This document shows positions 61,716 through 64,000 of a stretch of DNA of 64,000 nucleotides, piece by piece. The notes beneath the pieces were generated by a model. That model had not been told where the DNA came from. It worked only from the letters and a program-made list of their open reading frames with translations, and made no database searches. Source of the stretch: Massilimicrobiota sp. An134 (lineage in GTDB: Bacteria; Bacillota_I; Bacilli_A; Erysipelotrichales; Coprobacillaceae); assembly GCF_002160815.1 (NCBI RefSeq), contig NZ_NFLH01000001.1, positions 124,001 through 188,000 on the forward strand, written 5' to 3'. Numbering within the stretch: the first letter of the stretch is position 1; each line of letters starts with the position of its first letter. Both the position numbers and the translations under genes were made by a program.

Positions 61716-63356
61716 ATGGCTTATGACGGAATTATGCTATCTCGTGTTGTAGAACAACTACAAAATCAATTAACACGAGGAAAAATTAATAAAATCTATC
61801 AAATTTCTCAATATGAACTTTTATTTCATATTCGTTCACAAAGAGAAAATTTCAAATTATTGATTTCAATACATCCTGTATATGCAAGAATTCAATTAAC
61901 CCAATTATCTTATCCAACTCCAGCCAGCCCTAATGCTTTAACAATGCTTTTGAGAAAGCATCTGGAAGGAGCTTATATTGAAAAGATTTCTCAGATTCAA
62001 CTCGATCGTATTGTAGATATTGAACTGATTGGTGTAAATGAACTCAAAGATACTGTCAAATATCAGCTCTATCTAGAAATCATGGGTAAACATTCTAATG
62101 CAATCTTGACATATGACAACAATAAAATCATTGATTGTTTAAAACGTGTTTCTCCCGCTATGAGTGCTCGTATTTTACAGCCAGGAGCAACTTATAATCA
62201 ACCCCCTTTAATTGAAAAGAAAAATCCTTTTACAAGTGAATGGATGGAAACAGATAATCTGACAAAAACTTATCAAGGGTTTTCTCCTGAACTCTCAAAA
62301 GAAGTTCTTTATCGTATCCATCATGGAGAAACTTTTCAAGACATTATTCAATTATTACGACACTCACAAAATATCTATATCCACAAATATCAAGATAAGG
62401 AATATTTTCATATTATTCCTTTAACGCATCTACAGTGTAACGGAGAAATATATCCTCTATTTGATGGTTTAGATAAACACTATGATTTAATTGATGAAAA
62501 AGATCGTATCAAGCAACAGACATCTGATTTAGCAAAATTTATTCAAAATGAATATCAAAGAAACATCAATAAACTTAATAAATTAAAACAAACTCTTTTT
62601 GAATCACAAAACAGTGATGATTTACGCATTAAAGGTGATCTTTTATTTGCTAATCTCCATTTGATTTCTAAAGGACAAAAAGAAGTTACTGTTGAAAATT
62701 ATTATGATGGTAGTATGATGACTATCGCTTTAGATGAAAGATATGATGGTAAAACAAATGCAAATAAGTATTATGCAAAATATCAAAAAGCCAAAAAAGC
62801 TTTAACGCACCTTCAAGAACAGATAAATATTGTCGAAAATGAAATCCTTTATTTTGATAGTCTTATCACACTGATGGAAAATGCTTCCTATTATGATGCA
62901 TTAGAAATGAAAGAAGAATTAGAAAATTTAGGTTATTTGAAAAAGAAAAAAACCAAACAGGTGCATCGACCAAAAAAATTGCATATTGAACAATATCTTA
63001 CTAAAGACAATATACAAATCTATGTAGGTAAGAATAACCTGCAAAACGATTATCTTACCTTTAAGATGGCTTCTAAAAATGATATGTGGTTTCATGTCAA
63101 GGACATGCCTGGAAGCCATGTCATTGTGCATAGTCAGAATCTAGATGAATATACCATTCGTTTAGCAAGTCAAATAGCTGCTTATTTTTCCAAAGGTAAA
63201 CACAGTTCTTCAGTTCCTGTCAATTATACCTTGGTTAAAACGCTAAAAAAGCCACAGGGTGCTAAACCGGGACAAGTGATACTTTCACATTACTCAACGA
63301 TTTACATTGATCCTGATGAAACTATTTTTAACGACATGAGAAAGGTGAATTCATAG
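61716..63356 (+). CDS. rqcH: Ribosome quality-control factor RqcH (NFACT protein)
   Basis: 546 residues. Binds stalled 50S subunits and directs C-terminal alanine tailing of nascent chains. NFACT-N domain (MAYDGIMLSRVVEQLQ, LDRIVDIEL containing the conserved Asp-Arg, LEIMGKHSN), a coiled-coil middle (about 275-400), and the C-terminal NFACT-R domain (VGKNNLQNDYLTFKMA ... MWFHVKDMPGSHVIV). GGTGATGAAAT is the ribosome-binding region. Older annotations call this a fibronectin-binding protein. It fits the translation-quality theme of the window. Confidence 0.96.
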   Translation: MAYDGIMLSRVVEQLQNQLTRGKINKIYQISQYELLFHIRSQRENFKLLISIHPVYARIQLTQLSYPTPASPNALTMLLRKHLEGAYIEKISQIQLDRIVDIELIGVNELKDTVKYQLYLEIMGKHSNAILTYDNNKIIDCLKRVSPAMSARILQPGATYNQPPLIEKKNPFTSEWMETDNLTKTYQGFSPELSKEVLYRIHHGETFQDIIQLLRHSQNIYIHKYQDKEYFHIIPLTHLQCNGEIYPLFDGLDKHYDLIDEKDRIKQQTSDLAKFIQNEYQRNINKLNKLKQTLFESQNSDDLRIKGDLLFANLHLISKGQKEVTVENYYDGSMMTIALDERYDGKTNANKYYAKYQKAKKALTHLQEQINIVENEILYFDSLITLMENASYYDALEMKEELENLGYLKKKKTKQVHRPKKLHIEQYLTKDNIQIYVGKNNLQNDYLTFKMASKNDMWFHVKDMPGSHVIVHSQNLDEYTIRLASQIAAYFSKGKHSSSVPVNYTLVKTLKKPQGAKPGQVILSHYSTIYIDPDETIFNDMRKVNS

Positions 63357-63618
63357 AGTTCATATTTGGAGCATTGACAAATGTTTGCTCATAAACAGGA
63401 TAAAATACTGGATAATACATGCAATGGTTGACACGACGACATTCAATTGGACAAATCACAGGCTGAGCAACAGGTGTAATTTGATTTGTCACACAAACTC
63501 TTCTAGGAGCTACTAAAGGTTGTGGACGTGGACAACCATTGATACTTCCAAAATTCATTTGTTGTCCTTGACATGAACATGAATTCATATTTTGACAACC
63601 ACAAGATTGTTGAAACAT
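63328..63618 (-). CDS. CotD-like Cys/Pro-rich spore coat protein
   Basis: 96 residues. Starts MFQQSCGCQNMNSCSCQGQQ and is rich in Cys, Pro and Asn. The centre RRVCVTNQITPVAQPVICPIECRRVNHCMYYPVFYPVYEQTF follows the outline of CotD-family coat proteins (valine/proline, a His/Cys-rich stretch, then aromatic repeats); similarity is moderate. AAGGAGGGATTA precedes the ATG at 63618, and a sigma-K-type promoter is upstream. Convergent with rqcH, overlapping its 3' end by 29 bases. Confidence 0.75.
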   Translation of the reverse strand: MFQQSCGCQNMNSCSCQGQQMNFGSINGCPRPQPLVAPRRVCVTNQITPVAQPVICPIECRRVNHCMYYPVFYPVYEQTFVNAPNMNSMNSPFSCR

Positions 63619-63638
63619 AATTAATCCCTCCTTCACTT

Positions 63639-63666
63639 TAATGTATGTTATATTTTTAAAAGAGGT
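63639..63666 (-). promoter_or_regulatory. Sigma-K (late mother-cell) type promoter
   Basis: ACC (63666..63664), 16-base spacer, CATACATTA (63647..63639), matching the sigma-K -10 CATAnnnTA fully and the -35 AC core, about 20 bases upstream of the CotD-like start codon. Confidence 0.75.
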
Positions 63667-63690
63667 AGGGCAAATGAAAGGAGTTTTATA

Positions 63691-64000
63691 ATGAAATTCA
63701 TCAAATGGGATTGTTTTCATGAAATTGAAGCTTATACAACATGCAGTTATTGTAACGGAGAGCTCATGAATATGAGTTTCAATGGTATTGATGATCAACA
63801 GGTTTTAAAGAATCGAGAAAAATTAGCTCAAACTTTGCATACTGATTTAAATCATATGGTTGCAACACATCAACGACATACCACAAACTTTCTAAAAGTT
63901 CAACTTCAAGATGGAGGTAGAGGTATGTGGAGTCAAGAGGATGCATTTGACAATTATGATGCTTTGTATACACGTGATCGCCATTTATGGCTTTGGTCTT
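63691..64000 (+). CDS. YfiH/PgeF-family polyphenol oxidase-like protein (5' part)
   Basis: About 103 codons, running off the right edge. N-terminus MKFIKWDCFHEIEAYTTCSYC, then REKLAQTLHTDLNHMVATHQRHTTN (the family's 'HQxH' copper/zinc-like histidines) and GGRGMWSQEDAFDNYDALYTRD, as in YfiH/YlmD (PgeF, a peptidoglycan-editing factor or laccase-like enzyme). The conserved ADC catalytic motif would lie just beyond the window. AAAGGAG precedes the ATG. Confidence 0.85.
   Translation, partial: MKFIKWDCFHEIEAYTTCSYCNGELMNMSFNGIDDQQVLKNREKLAQTLHTDLNHMVATHQRHTTNFLKVQLQDGGRGMWSQEDAFDNYDALYTRDRHLWLWS

Noticed and set aside
63779-63973. 64-codon open frame on the minus strand
   Set aside because: Antisense to the YfiH/PgeF-family gene, which has a clear start signal and conserved motifs.
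1-64000. CRISPR arrays, insertion sequences, prophage, rRNA or tRNA genes
   Set aside because: No spaced direct repeats, transposase or phage genes, or RNA-gene sequences were seen on either strand by reading; covariance tools were not available.

Overview
The window looks like chromosomal housekeeping DNA from a low-G+C, spore-forming Firmicute. The mixture of Bacillus-like gene order and very AT-rich, Clostridium-like sequence fits the Erysipelotrichia/Coprobacillaceae group (inference, no search run). Evidence for sporulation: a spoVID-ysxE pair with a near-perfect sigma-E promoter, yqfC-yqfD, a cotJ locus, a YjcZ-like miniprotein and a CotD-like coat gene with a sigma-K-type promoter. I see no insertion sequence, prophage, CRISPR array, rRNA or tRNA gene, and no gene-free stretch above 300 bases.

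Layout. 1-5.0 kb (minus): spoVID-ysxE, then a valine T-box leader controlling a DUF4375-like gene and valS (valS runs off the left edge). 5.0-16 kb (minus): orphan PTS IIB, engB, lonA, tig, ysoA-like TPR gene, pfkA, pnp-maf, a coiled-coil protein and rpsO with a structured leader. 16-25 kb: a 3-hydroxyisobutyrate dehydrogenase-like gene (plus), then a long minus-strand run UPF0223-ftsW-ylbD-ylbE-ylbF-rsmD-coaD-pyrB-pyrC-pyrK-pyrD-EamA, in which most of de novo UMP synthesis is embedded behind cell-division and CoA genes. 25-31 kb: YjcZ-like and def (plus), metY and a flavodoxin-like gene (minus), cotJ locus (plus), membrane protein/rhomboid/DprA-like trio (minus). 31-39 kb (minus): ppdK, a DEAD-box helicase, a GNAT-FolC fusion, the cyclic-di-AMP receptor darA, an HD dNTPase. 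mutY is divergent on plus at 38.9-39.9 kb. 40-47 kb (minus): rpsU-yqfC-yqfD-phoH, then rsmE-hypothetical-mtaB-murE-like-deoC. 47-50 kb: clpB behind a promoter bracketed by two CIRCE operators. 50-61.7 kb (minus): gmk, zinc ribbon, deaminase, then priA-rsmB-rlmN-prpC-prkC-rsgA-rpe-thiN-degV, the classic Gram-positive kinase/phosphatase/ribosome-maturation block. 61.7-64 kb: rqcH (plus), CotD-like (minus), and the start of a YfiH/PgeF-family gene (plus).

Themes. Translation and ribosome quality control dominate (valS, engB, tig, def, rsmD, rsmE, mtaB, rlmN, rsmB, rsgA, rqcH, rpsO, rpsU). Proteostasis genes are lonA, tig and clpB. Readable regulation includes the T-box, the S15-type leader, tandem CIRCE boxes, a cre-like palindrome inside the ppdK promoter, sigma-E and sigma-K promoters, and many sigma-A promoters and terminators. 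The most unusual architectures are a CotJA-CotJB-like single polypeptide, a GNAT domain fused to FolC, a MurE with an altered amino-acid-recognition motif, a deaminase lacking the canonical cytidine-binding Asn, and a DprA-like protein with degenerate motifs. No wholly new multi-gene system is evident.
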